Assembly (NCBI RefSeq): GCF_004379255.2
Contig: NC_056044.1
Span: 12,006,001 to 12,070,000, forward strand
Direction of reading: 5' to 3'
Source of the DNA: Salvia splendens
Taxonomy: Eukaryota; Streptophyta; Magnoliopsida; Lamiales; Lamiaceae
DNA length: 64,000 bases
Positions 11,801-23,866 of the stretch are shown piece after piece; within the stretch, counting starts at the first letter, position 1; each line of letters starts with the position of its first letter. The position numbers were made by a program, and so were the translations under genes. A model generated the notes under the pieces. That model did no database searches, was not told the DNA's origin, and was given only the letters and a program-made list of their open reading frames with translations.

Positions 11801-12180
11801 TTGCTCTATATTGTGTTTTGAACATGGAGTTATAAAACTCATGTTATTCTCTGCAGAAATAAAATATTATGTTTTGTCCATTATTTGTGTTATTTGGTTT
11901 TGGTTTGATCTCATTAAGAATTTGGGAGGACCAGTTGGAAATAGGCATGTATGATCACCTTGCATGAAATTTTCATGCTACACTCCATAATTGATCTGTT
12001 GTTGATTATATTTGCATATGTGATTACTGATGGGTTTAATCATGAAAAAATATGGTGACTGCCTCTTTAGTCCTATGCCAGTATGGTTGATAATAAGATT
12101 GTTCGGGAATACACTATGTGATAGCATATTTGAGCGCTCATTCGGTTTGTACACATTTATTTGGTGTCATGTGTTGCCCA
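8823..12180 (+). pseudogene. Copia gag-pol, heavily degraded
   Basis: Family role: structural Gag plus protease, integrase, reverse transcriptase and RNase H. Recognisable islands in order: gag N terminus (LNGSNFKDCKDYILI, about 8870), a damaged zinc knuckle (CFVCGKQ-stop-YIKKNC, about 9410), the protease motif WVDSGATAHI (about 9540), integrase (ELIYTDICGSF, FISIIDDCS, 9970-10065), an RT C-terminal part (KFEVKDLG, about 10890), KVPYASAIG (about 11115) and RNase H. The RT active-site YVDD segment expected just before KFEVKDLG is absent, apparently deleted near 10845. Stops occur in every domain. Function is lost. Confidence 0.82.
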
Positions 12181-12190
12181 AGTGGGAGAT

Positions 12191-12638
12191 TGTTAGAATT
12201 TTTGGGCTTTCACATGACTAATTTAATGTGTATGGCTATCTTTTAGTTGCCCAATTAAAGTGATCTATTAAAGATTAAAGTTTGGGCTAAAGTGTATTTA
12301 TTTGTTATGGAAATAAGTGTAGATACCATATGTGATTTTCTATTTGATAAGGGACCGAATAGAAAATAAAGAGGTTTATATTTATTATAAATATAAGCTA
12401 GGGTTATGGTCCCCAGACGTCAGAAGAACGTTCAATATCTCTGTATTCTCTCAACAGACTATTGTGAAGGACGTCTCTGATCGTTTGGAAGATCCATAGC
12501 CGCTGCAAAGCAATTCCACCATTTAATTCGTTATGGATCAAGGTACGCTTCCGCTCTACAGTTTATGCTCCTTCTCCGTCGTTCTTGGTTAATCATCATA
12601 GAGAGCTTTATGTAATTGTTCACTCAATTATTCCAACA
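12191..12638 (+). repeat. Copia 3' LTR
   Basis: 448 bp, TGTTAGAA...TTCCAACA, preceded by the polypurine tract caagtgggagat (12179-12190) and followed by the TAAAA duplication. It lacks the internal tandem duplication seen in the 5' LTR and differs from it by scattered substitutions. Confidence 0.9.
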
Positions 12639-12644
12639 TAAAAA

Positions 12645-13626
12645 TGTTTTTAACACATCTTAGATCATTTCAAATCACGAGTTTTATTTTCTCTCGAGTG
12701 ATATACCACACCATCGTTATTTTTTTTAGGTGGAAATATATAAACTGGCACCGCAATCATTCACGATAGGTAGTCAAAACCTATTAGGGTTGTGAAATGC
12801 AATTTCTCTTCTACAAATAACAAACTATGTCACATACTGTGATGAACATGTATACGGCTTGTCTCCTAAGCATAATAATTAGACTTATTTGATTCTTCTA
12901 CATTTAAATGCAAGTAAAAAAACATCTTATAAATGTATAAGTAAAAAATATACCTTATTAATTTGTAAAATTTGATAAATAGTTTTTACGAGATACAAGT
13001 ACTTGGATAGATATTTTGCAGTATACAAAACTCAACAAAAATTATCATCAATTGTTTAATCTCGTAGGATTTTCAGTAGATAGAAATGAATCTACCATAA
13101 TGCTTTTAACATAACTTTATGTTACATAAGGTGAGATTTTCTCGAATTACCAATATCTCTAATTACATGCTACTACCACTATTCCACAATAAGGGTCCAC
13201 TTTTGCCTTTTTAATCTGTCTCACAATAAGAGTCCAATTTTACTTTTACTATAAATGATAAGTATGTCTCAACATTCCACTAACTCATTCCACTCACATT
13301 AATTATGAAACTAATAAATAAAAGTGGGACCCTTACTCTGTTGGTTATCGCAGCAGAATAAATAAGAATCTATTTAGTTTGATTATTGATTTATATCAAA
13401 ACATGCTTTTTCAGATTGTAAACTTGGAATCATGTTCAAACAAGCATATAATCATAAATCAATTTGAATATATGCAATTAAAATCATAAGATTTACCGTA
13501 TGAATTCAAGTAATTGAATTTGAACTCCTTCTTCAATCGATCTCTACCACGGATATTCTGATTTGTTTCCTTTAACTCGGAATTGACCTTTGTGTGGGCA
13601 AAGCTTGTCAAATCCTCAAAAGCTAG
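12645..13626 (-). repeat. Divergent Copia LTR fragment with a MITE relic
   Basis: Short blocks match the LTRs of the 8.8 kb Copia element in the same order: a ctataccacacca-like block (ATATACCACACCA), ttcacgataggtagtc, aggttgtgaaat, and the tttgtgtgggcaaa segment near 13590. This suggests an old related LTR on the minus strand. A Stowaway-like relic (ccacaataagggtcc ... gggaccctta) sits at about 13175-13345. The fragment ends abruptly at the gypsy RT. No gene is seen. Confidence 0.5.
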
Positions 13627-15022
13627 AGAATAAGTACCCTCTGCCAAGAATTGATGACTTATTTGACCAACTTCGAGGAGCTGGAGTATTTTCAAAGATG
13701 GACTTGAGGTCGGGATATCATCAACTAAAGGTCCGATGAGAGGATGTGCCTAAGACTGCTTTTCGCACTCGTTATGGCCATTATGAGTTTGTCGTGATGC
13801 CTTTTGGACTGATTAACGCCCCGACAGTTTTCATGGACTTGATGAACCGAGTTTTCCATGAGTAAATCGACAAATTTGTGCTAGTCTTCATCGATGATGT
13901 GTTGGTATACTCGAAGAACGAGGAGGAACATGGATGGCACCTGCGTACCGTGTTGGAAACATTGCGGAAGGAGAAGCTTTATGCCAAGTTTAGTAAGTGT
14001 GAGTTTTGGTTGACTAGAGTGAACTTTCTTGGTCATATAGTGATGGATGATGGAATTCAAGTGCACCCAGCAAAGGTCGAGGCTGTGTAAAATTGGAAAT
14101 TACCGAAAACGCCGAGTGAAATTCGCAGCTTCTTGAGATTGGCGGGATACTACCGACGTTTCATCGAGGGATTCTCTAAAATTGCGAGACCGATGACGCA
14201 ACTGTTGAATAAGGGAATCATAGTAGTTTGGACGCCGGAATGCGAGGCGAGTTTCCAACATTTGAAAGAGAAATTGACTACAGCACTTGTCCTAGCGGTG
14301 CCGGAAACCGACTAGGACTTCGTCGTCTACACTGACGCGTCGAAAGTAGGACTTGGATGCATGTTGATGCAAGATGGGAAGGTGATAGCGTATGCTTCTC
14401 GGCAATTGAGACCAAGTGAACTAAACTTTCCGACTCATGACTTGGAACTAGCAGCAGTAGTGCACGCACTAAAGATTTGGAGACATCATCTCTATGGAGT
14501 GAGATGTGAGATTTATACGGATCACAAGAGTCTCAAGTACTTCTTCGAGCATAAGGAGCTGAACATGCGACAACGACGTTGGCTGGAGATCGTGAAGGAT
14601 TATGATTGCGGTATTCACTTCCATACGGGCAAGGCGAACGTGGTAGCCTATGCTTTGAGTAGGAAGAACCAACCGCAACTGGCTTCTCTCCTAACTCAAG
14701 AGGAAACGTTGATCCGTAAGTTCGATAGGATGCATTTAGAAATAGTAAAAGCGCCCGAGATAGTAGGAGGAAGAATAGCGACGCTAGTAATTGAGCCAGA
14801 CTTAAGAACCAAGATCATAGAAGCTCAACGACGTCATGAGAAGTTGGAAGAGACACGTGCGAAGGTGAGAACCGATAAACAAGACCACTTTCGTGAGGAG
14901 GCGGACAATGCTTTGACGTTCGATGGACGTTTGTGTGCGTCAAACGATGAGGCGCTGAAAGATGAGATTTTGAGTGAAGCACACGACACGCCTTACACTG
15001 CTAAACCTGGAAGCACGAAGAT

Positions 15023-15590
15023 TAGGGGTGGCAAACCGTGCGTGTCGGGTTGTTATCGTGTCGACACGATAACAACAAACACGAACACGACCCGTTAAGA
15101 AAACCCCAAACACGAACACGACCCGCTACCCTCAGACTCGAACACGATACGAACACGACATGAACCCATTAACAACACGAACCACTTCGGGTCAACACGA
15201 CACGATAACAACAAGTACATGAGATGACACGATAACGACTCGATAATAACACGACTTGATAACGGTTAAACCTATTAAAAACATCCAATTGCTAATTACA
15301 ATATCCGATCTAAACATAAAAACATCAATAATTTCTTGGTAACAAAATCCAAAAAAATCCAACAAAATCCAACAAATATCAACAAAAATGAAAATAATAA
15401 GAATTAATAATATTATAATATTATTTCTTAATGGATAACACGAACACGACACGGACATGACATGAAATTTTCGTGTCCTTAACGGGTCGACCCAATAACG
15501 ACACGAACACAATAAGCTCTGACCCAAACCCATTAATTTCGTGTCGGATCGTGTCGTGTTATCGTGTCGTGTCAAAAATTGCCAGCCCTA
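15023..15590. mobile_element. hAT-type MITE inserted in the gypsy pol
   Basis: 568 bp, inverted termini TAGGGGTGGCAA and TTGCCAGCCCTA, flanked by acgaagat (15015-15022) and acaaagat (15591-15598), an 8-bp duplication with one mismatch. The 8-bp duplication and the TAGGG-TGGCAA terminus are hAT features. The ends are packed with gtgtcgtgttatcgtgtcg-like repeats in both orientations, giving long pairing potential. No ORF belongs to it. Confidence 0.88.
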
Positions 15591-15952
15591 ACAAAGATGT
15601 ATCGAGACTTGAAACAACGTTTTTGGTGGAATGGAATGAAAGGTGATGTAGCATCGTTTGTGGAACGATGTCTAGCGTGTCAACAAGTGAAGGCCTTACA
15701 CCAACGACCGTATGGTAAATTGCAACCGCTCGAAATTCCTGAATGGAAGTGGGATCACTTGGCCATGGACTTCGTGATGGGATTACCAAAGTCACAAAAG
15801 GGGAATACTGCGATTTGGGTGATCATCGATCGGACAAGTTAGCTAAGCTCTACGTGAGTTAGATTGTACGTTTGCATGGAGTGCGAAAGACCAATGTATA
15901 TGATCGCGATACGAAGTTCACGTCAAAATTTTGGATGAGTTTGCAACGGGAG

Positions 15953-17443
15953 TGATGAGTCTCATTCTCGGCCTCTGTTACTGGTCAGTATAAGATGCTT
16001 TATTGGATAATATCTGCAAAATAGTTGTTAAAGTGTGCAGGTTGAAGTACTAAATCATGAGGAAAGGTTCAGAAGGAATTCGAGTGAAAAAGCTACGAAA
16101 AGTGTGCAAGCTGGTTAGTATGAGCAGAAAATACGCAAACTGGCCAGAATGGATGCTACAGAACTGGACACGAGAAGGAAGGACTTGCTTGGAATAATCA
16201 TCTATCTAAAGAAGTGCAAAATTGTCATTCCACATGAAGAGAAAGCCCTAGAAATTAGGGCAAGCCACCCTATAAATAGGAGCTGAACATAAAGAAAAGG
16301 AATTTTGACACCACTTCACTTAGGACTTATCATCACTACTACATCACTTTTGGGGAGAATAGCTCCACTAGCTCTTAGTTCCATCTAAATCCAGCAGCCT
16401 GACTTGAAGATTCCGGCCACCTGCCGGCGAGGAGCATCATGCCTAATTCATTCCAGCCGCCGTAGTTCCAGAAATTCCTCCAGTTTCAGTTTCTGATGAG
16501 CCAAACAATCTTTTACTTGCTTTGTTTTTAAGATTTCTTAGTTTAAGTACTTGTTTTTGCTTGCCTTTAACTTGGATTCCAGTAGCTACTTAGTTGGAAC
16601 ATCTTTTGGGTGATAATCTTGAATGCAATGAAGTGCTTGAATCTGCTTTGCTAAGTTAGATCTAGTTTTTCCTCAAGTGCTTACAAGTTTTAATCAGGTT
16701 AAGTTCCTCAAAAATGCATGGAATTCTTTTCTGCTTGTTTCTGTCACCCTGTCCCGCTGACCAGTTTGCATAGATCTCAGTTTTCTTAGCTTTCATTCTT
16801 GATTTCAAGTTAAATATTGCATTCACGAATTTTCAAGCTTGAGCATTCATCAATGGAGTTTGTCAGATCTTGTTAGTTTAGCTTGGTGAAGAAGAAAATG
16901 TCACAATCAAAGAATGAGACCACTTGTGTTGCTTTTGTTGCTTTATGCTTTTGTACTTGCACTTTTTCTGCTTTTCTGCACACCCAGCAGACAGTCTGCC
17001 AGCATGTCCTTTGATTCCATTTACCTTTTGTCTAGCCATTTTTAGTAAGTTTCGTCTAGTAGCTTCTCACATGCACACTCGCACCTTAGTTTACACACGC
17101 ATTTTAATTTCTTTTAGCATGCAGCATTTAGAGCCCACCCTGACCTACTGGTCAGGAGGGGTATAGGTTCCATTTCATTTTCCGACTAGGTAAAACTCAA
17201 CCCCAAAAAAGCGTGGTAGCTAACCAACCGCTCCCAGAATGTCATCGCAAGTGTATCTCGCCTACGTCCATCTCTGTGGGATTCGACCCTTACTACACTA
17301 TACTAGCCAGTAGAAGTGGGTTGAGGTATTTTTTGTTGATAGGGAAGATAGACACAGACCCAACGACACAGCTAGGTCTAGGTACCCTCCTGGCCAGTTG
17401 ACACACACACACAGAGTCATAGTCTCATCTTTTCCCTCTATCA
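15953..17443 (+). repeat. Solo LTR (Athila-like) inside gypsy integrase
   Basis: 1,491 bp beginning TGATGAGTCTC and ending CCTCTATCA, flanked by GGGAG on both sides (15948-15952, 17444-17448). The TG...CA ends and 5-bp duplication show an LTR integration reduced to one LTR. It has a TATA-like ctataaatagg at 16270. The 3' part carries a ctgtgggattcgaccctta segment like that near the end of Athila-type LTRs, and resembles 28100-28200 in this window. It splits the integrase between the two acidic residues. Confidence 0.85.
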
Positions 17444-18253
17444 GGGAGCTAGGCACGAAATTGAACTTTAGCACTTCTTATCACCCGCAATCTGATGGAC
17501 AATCGGAAAGGACGATTTAAACACTTGAAGATATGCTGCAAGCCGTTATCCTAGACCGAGGAGAAAGTTGGGAAACTGTTCTGCCATTGGTTGAATTGGC
17601 CTACAATAATAGCTATCAAGCGACGATCGATATGGCGTCGTATGAATCCCTGTATGGTAGGAAATGTCGATCCCCACTCTATTGGGATGAGGTTGGTAAA
17701 AGAAGGTTGTTAGGACCCGACGCTATCAAGGAGATGACCGAAATTGTGCATCAAATCCGTGCAAGGATCAAAGAAGCTCAAGATAGGCAGAAGTCGTATG
17801 CTGACGTGCGCCGAACGGAAATCAACTTCGATGTTGGTGACAAAGTCTTCTTGAAAGTATCCCCGACGAGAGGAGTTGTGAGGTTTGGAGTGAAGGGCAA
17901 ATTGAAACCGCGTTTTGTAGGGCCGTACGAGATTATTGATGAAGTAGGTCCTGTAGAGTATCGCCTGGCTTTACCTCATAGTTTTGGGAATGTGCACAAC
18001 GTGTTCCATGTGTCGCAGTTGCGCAAGTACGTGTTTGATCCCAAGCATGTGATTCATCAAGAAGAGGTTGTCCTGACCTCCGATATGAGCTACGAGGAGA
18101 GGCTCGAAGCAATCCTAGATCGAAAGGTGCAAGAGTTGCGAAACAAGTCAATAGCATCCGTGAAGGTGTTGTGGAAACACCATGGTCCCGAGGAAGCCAC
18201 GTGGGAGTTAGAAGATAGGATGAAAGAAAAGTACCCCTAATTGTTTTTGTGAG

Positions 18254-18599
18254 TGATAAGGCTCATTTCATGCATCGGTTTAAGGGGTAAAATGTATGCC
18301 ACTTGATCAGTTTATCGCGCAAAACAAGTGTTAAAATGTGCAGAAATGCCACTTGACCAAGGCAGCAAGGCCGAACTGATCAAGCAAGTACAAAAGGCGA
18401 AAGAGGACAAAGAGTCGGGGGAGTTGATCAAGGGGGAGTAATCAAGCAGTTAAGAAGGGGGCAACTGGCTTCTGAAGAAAGCACGAGAGGGAATAAGCTG
18501 GAATGGGCGCACCATTCTGTTAGCAAGGACTACGTTCTAGAAGGGGACACGTGCATGAATATGAGACACAAGGACGGAGCTGAGTCACGAATCTGTTAC
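18254..18599 (+). repeat. Truncated Athila-like LTR (5' part)
   Basis: Begins tgataaggctcatttcatgc, nearly the same as the start of the LTR at 26786, directly behind the gypsy pol stop. It stops where a second LTR begins at 18600. It contains several ttgatcaag/actgatcaag motifs. No gene. Confidence 0.65.
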
Positions 18600-19535
18600 T
18601 GATAAGTCGTATTCTAGGCCTTGGTTACTGGTCAGTATAACGTGCATAATTGGATTATATCTGCAAAACAGTTGCTAAATTGTGCAGGGAAAGGATTCCA
18701 GTCAGAAGGAAAGGTATTGGATAACTCAGCTGAAAGAGGCATCAGAATGTTGCTATACTGACCAGTATGCATGACAAAAAGGCTCGAGATGGAGAAGAAT
18801 GATTGGTGGGAAGATCAGCCACAAGTAAGGGCAAAAGGGTTATTTTGCGAAGAGGGTCTACCCTAAAAATCAAGGGCCGACCCCCTATAAAAGGAAGCCA
18901 CTTGGAGACAGATAAAGGGAATCAACCTTCACACTTAGTGAGAATTCTCTCTCGATAGATCAGTTCCTACAGCCTCATCCTTCATATTCTCGTTCCTCGC
19001 CACAGCCATGGTCACCCGAGTTCCATCAGTCTACCGAAGATCCACCGTCTTTCGTTCCAGCCAGTTTGTTGCGTAGTGATAGCAGTTCCATCGCCCGGAG
19101 TGGCAAAACAATCTTTATTTGCTTTCTTAGTTAATCGCACTTTGTTTTCTTACGTTGAATCGGTTACACTTTCGATATTTTTTTACTTTGAAGTCTTAGT
19201 TGTGATCCAAATGTTTTTATGATATGAAGTCGTTTTCGTGCAACGGATCCTGTTTGATTCTGTTTCTTTCTGCCTAGATAGCTTAGATCTAGTTGTTACG
19301 GTAATTTCCAAGTGTCGCGAGCATGTTTCATTTTCGAATTGATAGTGAGTTTAGATAGCTGTTAGGTTTTAGATCTGAAATGGTTAAGTGTGAAAACCTA
19401 GTTTACGTGATTTCTGCCACCTTGCATGTCACCCAGTAAGCGTAATTTCAATTTCGTTAGTTTAATCATTTTATTTGGAGTTTAGATTGTAGATCTATTC
19501 TTGTGGAGTTTGTTAACCTGAAATTTTCGTTCACA
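18600..19535 (+). repeat. Second truncated LTR of the solo-LTR family
   Basis: Starts tgataagtcg, and its early part (ggttactggtcagtata, atatctgcaaaacagttgc) matches the solo LTR at 15953. A TATA-like ctataaaagg lies at 18886. The 3' portion is replaced at about 19535 by gypsy gag sequence, a recombination or truncation joint. No coding sequence. Confidence 0.6.
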
Positions 19536-21480
19536 GCTCGAGACGTTCATCGCGGGAGTACGAGCAGCTCTTTCGCTCGAAAAATCAACCACCAAAACTG
19601 GATCCAACGACGACGGCTCTTCTGACGGTTTGGGGTCACACACGGTGGTTACGGGCAGCACCCCGCCGATGACTTTCCCCACGTTTGATGGCACTGATGC
19701 AATCGCGTGGCTTGCTAGGGCAGAACAATACTTTATGGTTTCCAATGTACCACCGGATAATCGCGTGACAGTTGCCATAGTGGCACTGGCAGGTCCGGCC
19801 CTGCCATGGATCCAATTATTGAGGAAACGAATTCCGACCCTATCTTGGGATCGGTTTACGCAGAAGATGATGCAACACTTCGGGGACAACGGGGCTCTCG
19901 ATGAATATGAAGCCTTTGCTGCATTTCGACACGACGGCTCCCTAGCTGAATTTATAGCGATGAAGGCTGCCAAGATAACTAGTTCCTCGGATGAAGTCAA
20001 ATTAACCCTCAACATCAACCATCTGTCGGGAACTCAACCTTCGACTCCGGTCTCTTGCCAACCGCCACTCTGGTGCCCATGAATCCAGGGGTTCCAGCGC
20101 GATCATTCTCAAAGGGATCCTCTCAATCCCCTTCTTCGTTGTCGACAGCGGGCTCCTCTCGGCCACCCCCGCGTCATTTTTCGGGGAATGCCGACAGAGG
20201 ACTACAAGAAACATCTCGCAGCAGGCACTTGTTTCAAGTGTGGACTGAAATTCAGCCCCACCCATAGATGCCCCCCAAAGACTGAATGTTTTGGTCTGTG
20301 ACGACGACGACGAGGCCCCTGACATCATCTCACCTGACGATAACGAGGAGTTTGATTCCGGAATTGAGTTGCAGCTGTCGGAATTATCCTCAAATGGTAT
20401 TGATACCTCTCAGACTATGAAACTTTTCGGGGAAAATGGACAGCACAAGATGAAGGTGATGATAGATAGTGGTGCCAGCCACTGTTTTATCTAAGACCAG
20501 GTCGCCCGCACAATCCAACTCCTGATCACTCCTACCGCTCCGTACTCGGTGACATTGGGAGACGGGTCTTCGGTCTGGGTCGCGCGTGTTTGTCACGACG
20601 TTTCACTTACGTTGGCATCCGAGGTTTTCACTATGTCTTGCTACGTGTTTCCTCAGCGAAACATTGATATTATTTTGGGCATCTCGTGTTTGGCCTCTTT
20701 GGGAGATGTCACTGCCAACTGGGGCAGTCTATCAATGAAATTCTCGGTTCACGAGCGGACAGTCGTGATTAAGGGGGACCCATCTCTCACCCATCGCGCT
20801 TGTTCATCCCGCGACATCACCACACTTGAGGAATGCGACTCGTGCTGGGTTCTTCGTACGCTGGACTGTACCGCGACTGGGGAGCAGTTTGATTACGACA
20901 CCGCTCTTTCTGCTGCTGCATGCCAACAAATACAGGATTTGGCGGCAGAATTTCCCGACGTCCTCACCCCGCCACCAATCTCCCTCCAGCCCGGCGTACA
21001 GATCATCAGATTCCACTCCAACCAGGCTCCGTTCCCATCATAGTCCGTCTATACAGGTATAATCACTTACAGAAAGATGAAATGGAACGGTTGGTGGCCG
21101 ATATGTTAGCCTCCGGCGTAATCCAGCCTAGCACCAGTCCATACTCCAGCCCGGTTCTTCTCGCCCGTAAGAAAGACAGGTCGTGGCGTTTCTGCTTGGA
21201 TTACCATGAGTTGAATAAACGTATGGTGCTTTGAGAGCAGGTGCTGGATCAGCGTTCTGTGACTCAGGATGGGGAGTCACATGATCAGGTCTTGATTCAG
21301 TGGCTCGGTCAGGAGGTTGACGACGCCACTTGGGTGGAGGTGGCGGATATGCAGGGTCAATTTCCTCATTTCTGCCTTGAGGACAAGGCTTCTTCGACGG
21401 CATGGGCAATTGATACGTGCTGGAGGATGTACAAGCGAGGAAGCAGGGAGGTAGTTTGGCCCAACCAACCGGCTGAGTAA
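19536..21480 (+). pseudogene. Gypsy gag-pol remnant, copy 1 (5'-truncated, internally deleted)
   Basis: Begins abruptly inside gag at the point matching 21909 in copy 2. Gag features: TPPMTFPTFDGTDAIAWL, WIQLLRKRIPTLSWDRF, then a frame-disrupted zinc-knuckle zone (about 20220-20280). Protease motif MIDSGASHCFI (about 20460) is followed by a stop. A gag-pol linker leads to the RT start (VIQPSTSPYSSPVLLARKK, CLDYHELNKRM). RT then jumps directly, at about 21233, to a chromodomain-like C terminus (VLIQWLGQEVDDATW, ending 21480). The RT core, RNase H and integrase are all missing. Several stops. Copy 2 has the same deletion, so it predates the duplication. Confidence 0.85.
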
Positions 21481-21747
21481 AAGAAGGAGTCAAAGCTAGA
21501 AAATCTCGGCAATAGTTATCTGTTATTTCCTGATTTATTATTGCATCTTTTAGCATTATCTGTTATTGTAAGCCTATATATATTGAGGAGAAATCAACTT
21601 GGAAGTATCATAATAGGGCGAGTTATCTCGTAGGCCTCTGCGGAGGATTTCTCTTCATTGTTCTTTCATATTCAGTTATTCAATAAAACCGAGTATTTTA
21701 TTGAGCACCGCTTGTACTCTTCCAATTCGACGGCCTTTACTCTATCA
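21481..21747 (+). repeat. Gypsy LTR between the two internal copies
   Basis: AT-rich segment ending tttactctatca that separates copy 1 from copy 2 and recurs after copy 2. It holds a TATA-like tatatatattgagg, a conserved gagttatctcgtaggcctctgcggagg block and an ataaaaccgag polyadenylation-like region. It is shorter than the second LTR by about 40 bp around 21690. The exact 5' border is unclear, since the purine-rich taaaagaaggag lies next to it. The tgcggtgaacg just after it occupies the primer-binding position. Confidence 0.7.
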
Positions 21748-21763
21748 ATTAGTGCGGTGAACG

Positions 21764-23866
21764 ATGGTGAATTCTCGTGTGGACGCGCGTTTGGACAGAT
21801 TAGAGAGGGAATCTGGAGAAAAGTACGGTCTCGTTGAATGCTGTGGTCGACGAACTGAATGCCCAGTTTCTCAAAACTGATGAACGAGTGACGGCGATTT
21901 GGTCTCAGCTCGAGACGTTCATCGTGGGAGTACGGGCAGCTCTTTCGCTCGAAAAATCAACCACCAAAACTGGATCCAACGACGACGGCTCTTCTGACGG
22001 TTTGGGGTCACACACGGCGGTTACGGGCAGCACCCCGCCGATGACTTTCCCCACGTTTGATGGCACTGATGCAATCACGTGGCTTGCTAGGGCAGAACAA
22101 TACTTTATGGTTTCTAATGTACCACCGATAATCGCGTGACAGTTTCCATAGTGGCACTGGCGGGTCCGACCTGCCCTGGATCCAATTATTGAGGAAATGA
22201 ATTCCGACCCTATCTTGGGATCGGTTTACGCAGGAGATGATGTAACGCTTCGGGGACAACGGGGCTCTCGATAAATATGAAGCCTTTGGTGCATTTCGAC
22301 ACGACAGTATCCTAGCTGAATTTATAGCGATGAAGGCTGCCAAGATAACTAGTTCCTCGGATGAAGTCAAATTAACCCTCAACATCAACCATCTATAGGG
22401 AACTCAACCTTCGACTCCGGTCTCTGTGCCAGCCGCCACTCCGGTGCCCATGAATCCAGGGTTTCCAGTGCGATCATTCTCAAAGGGATCCTCCCATTCC
22501 CCTTCTTCGTTGTCGACAGCGGGCTCCTCTCGGCCACCCCCGCGTCGTTTTCGGGGAGTGCCGACAGAGGACTACAAGAAACATCTCGCAGCAGGCACTT
22601 GTTTCAAGTGTGGACTGAAATTCAGCCCCACCCATAGATGCCCCCCAAAGACTTTGAATGTTTTGGTCTGTGACGACGACGAGGCCCCTAACATCGTCTC
22701 ACATGACGATAACGAGGAGTTTGATTCCGGAATTGAGTTGCAGCTGTCGGAATTATCCTCAAATGGTATTGATACCTCTCAGAATGTGAAACTTTTTGGG
22801 GAAATTGGACAACACAAGATGAAGGTAATGATAGATAGTGGTGCTAGCCACTGTTTTATCTAGAACCAGGTCGCCCGCACACTCCAGCTCCTGATCACTC
22901 CTACTGCTCCATACTCGGTGACATTGGGCGACGGGTCTTCGGTCCGGGCCGCGGGTATTTGTCACGACGTTTCACTTACGTTGGCATCCGAGGTTTTCAC
23001 TATGTCTTGCTACGTGTTTCCTTAGTGAAACATTGATATTATTTTGGGCATTTGTGGTTAGCCTCTTTGGGAGATGTCACTGCCAACTGGGCCAGTCTAT
23101 CAATGAAATTCTCGGTTCACGGGCGGACAGTCGTGATTAAGGGGGACCCCTCTCTCACCCAACGCGCTTGTTCGTCCAGCGATATCACCACACTTGAGGA
23201 AGGCGACTCGTGATGGGTTCTTCGTACGCTAGACAGTACCGCGACTGGGGAGCAGTTTGATTACGACACCGCTCTTTCTGCTGCTGCATGCCAACAAATA
23301 TAGGATTTGGCGGTAGAATTTCCCGACGTCCTCACCCCGCCACCAATCTCCCTCCAGCCCGGCGTACAGATCATCACATTCCACTCCAACCAGGCTCCCT
23401 TCCCATCATAGTCCATCTATATAGGTATAATCACTTACAGAAAGATGAAATGGAACGGTTGGTGGCCGATATGTTAGCCTCCGGTGTAATCCAGCCTAGC
23501 ACCAGTCCATACTCCAGCCCGGTTCTTCTCGCCCGTAAGAAAGACGGGTCGTGGCGTTTCTGCTTGGATTACCATGAGTTGAATAAACGTACGGTGCTTC
23601 GAGAGCAGGTGCTGGATCGGCGTTCTGTGACTCAGGATGGGGAGTCACATGATCAGGTCTTGATTCAGTGGCTCGGTCAGGAGGTTGACGACGCCACTTG
23701 GATGGAGGTGGTGGATATGCAGGGTCAATTTCCTCTTTTCCGCATTGAGGACAAGGCTTCTTTGACGGCCGGAGCAATTGATACGCGCTGGAGGGTGTAC
23801 AAGCGCGGAAGCATGGAGGTAGTTTGGCCAACCAACCGGCTGAGTAAAAGAAGGAGTCAAAGCTAG
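21764..23866 (+). pseudogene. Gypsy gag-pol remnant, copy 2 (complete ends, internally deleted)
   Basis: Starts at the ATG at 21764 (MVNSRVDARLDRL), which shifts frame within 70 bp. Gag then reads LNAVVDELNAQFLKTDERV and TPPMTFPTFDGTDAITWL. The zinc knuckle CFKCGLKFSPTHRCP is at about 22598, protease MIDSGASHCFI ends in a TAG near 22861, and the RT N terminus ends CLDYHELNKRTV. From 23600 the frame runs without stop into the chromodomain-like end (VLIQWLGQEVDDATWMEV). The same RT/RNase H/integrase deletion as copy 1 is present, so no enzyme is encoded. Multiple stops and frame changes. Confidence 0.85.

Larger units (their letters stand above)
6653..12638 (+). mobile_element. Ty1/copia LTR retrotransposon, decayed full length
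   Basis: A 5.99 kb element with the 5-bp duplication TAAAA on both sides (6648-6652 and 12639-12643). LTRs start TGTTAGAA and end TTCCAACA. The primer-binding site is the standard Copia initiator-Met type and the polypurine tract is aagtgggagat before the 3' LTR. Internal order is leader, gag, protease, integrase, RT, RNase H, all with many stops. The terminal structure is complete although coding capacity is lost. Confidence 0.9.
13627..18240 (+). pseudogene. Ty3/gypsy (chromovirus-type) pol, split by two insertions
   Basis: Starts inside RT ([15 protein letters not shown]) and runs to a natural stop at 18240. Visible parts: RT with the active-site motif FIDDVLVYS (about 13887) and LAGYYRRFIEGFS; RNase H with [11 protein letters not shown] and [10 protein letters not shown]; integrase zinc-binding end (CLACQQVK, about 15672); the core Asp in MDFVMGLP; and, after the insertion, YHPQSDGQSERT with the catalytic Glu. 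These are followed by GPYEIIDEVG and a chromodomain-like C terminus (VLWKHHGPEEATWELEDRM). Several stops (13734, 13864, 14088, 14315, 17518 areas) kill it. Gag, protease and the start of RT are missing. An hAT MITE and a solo LTR interrupt it. The C-terminal organisation points to the Tekay/Del chromovirus group (inferred). Confidence 0.88.
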
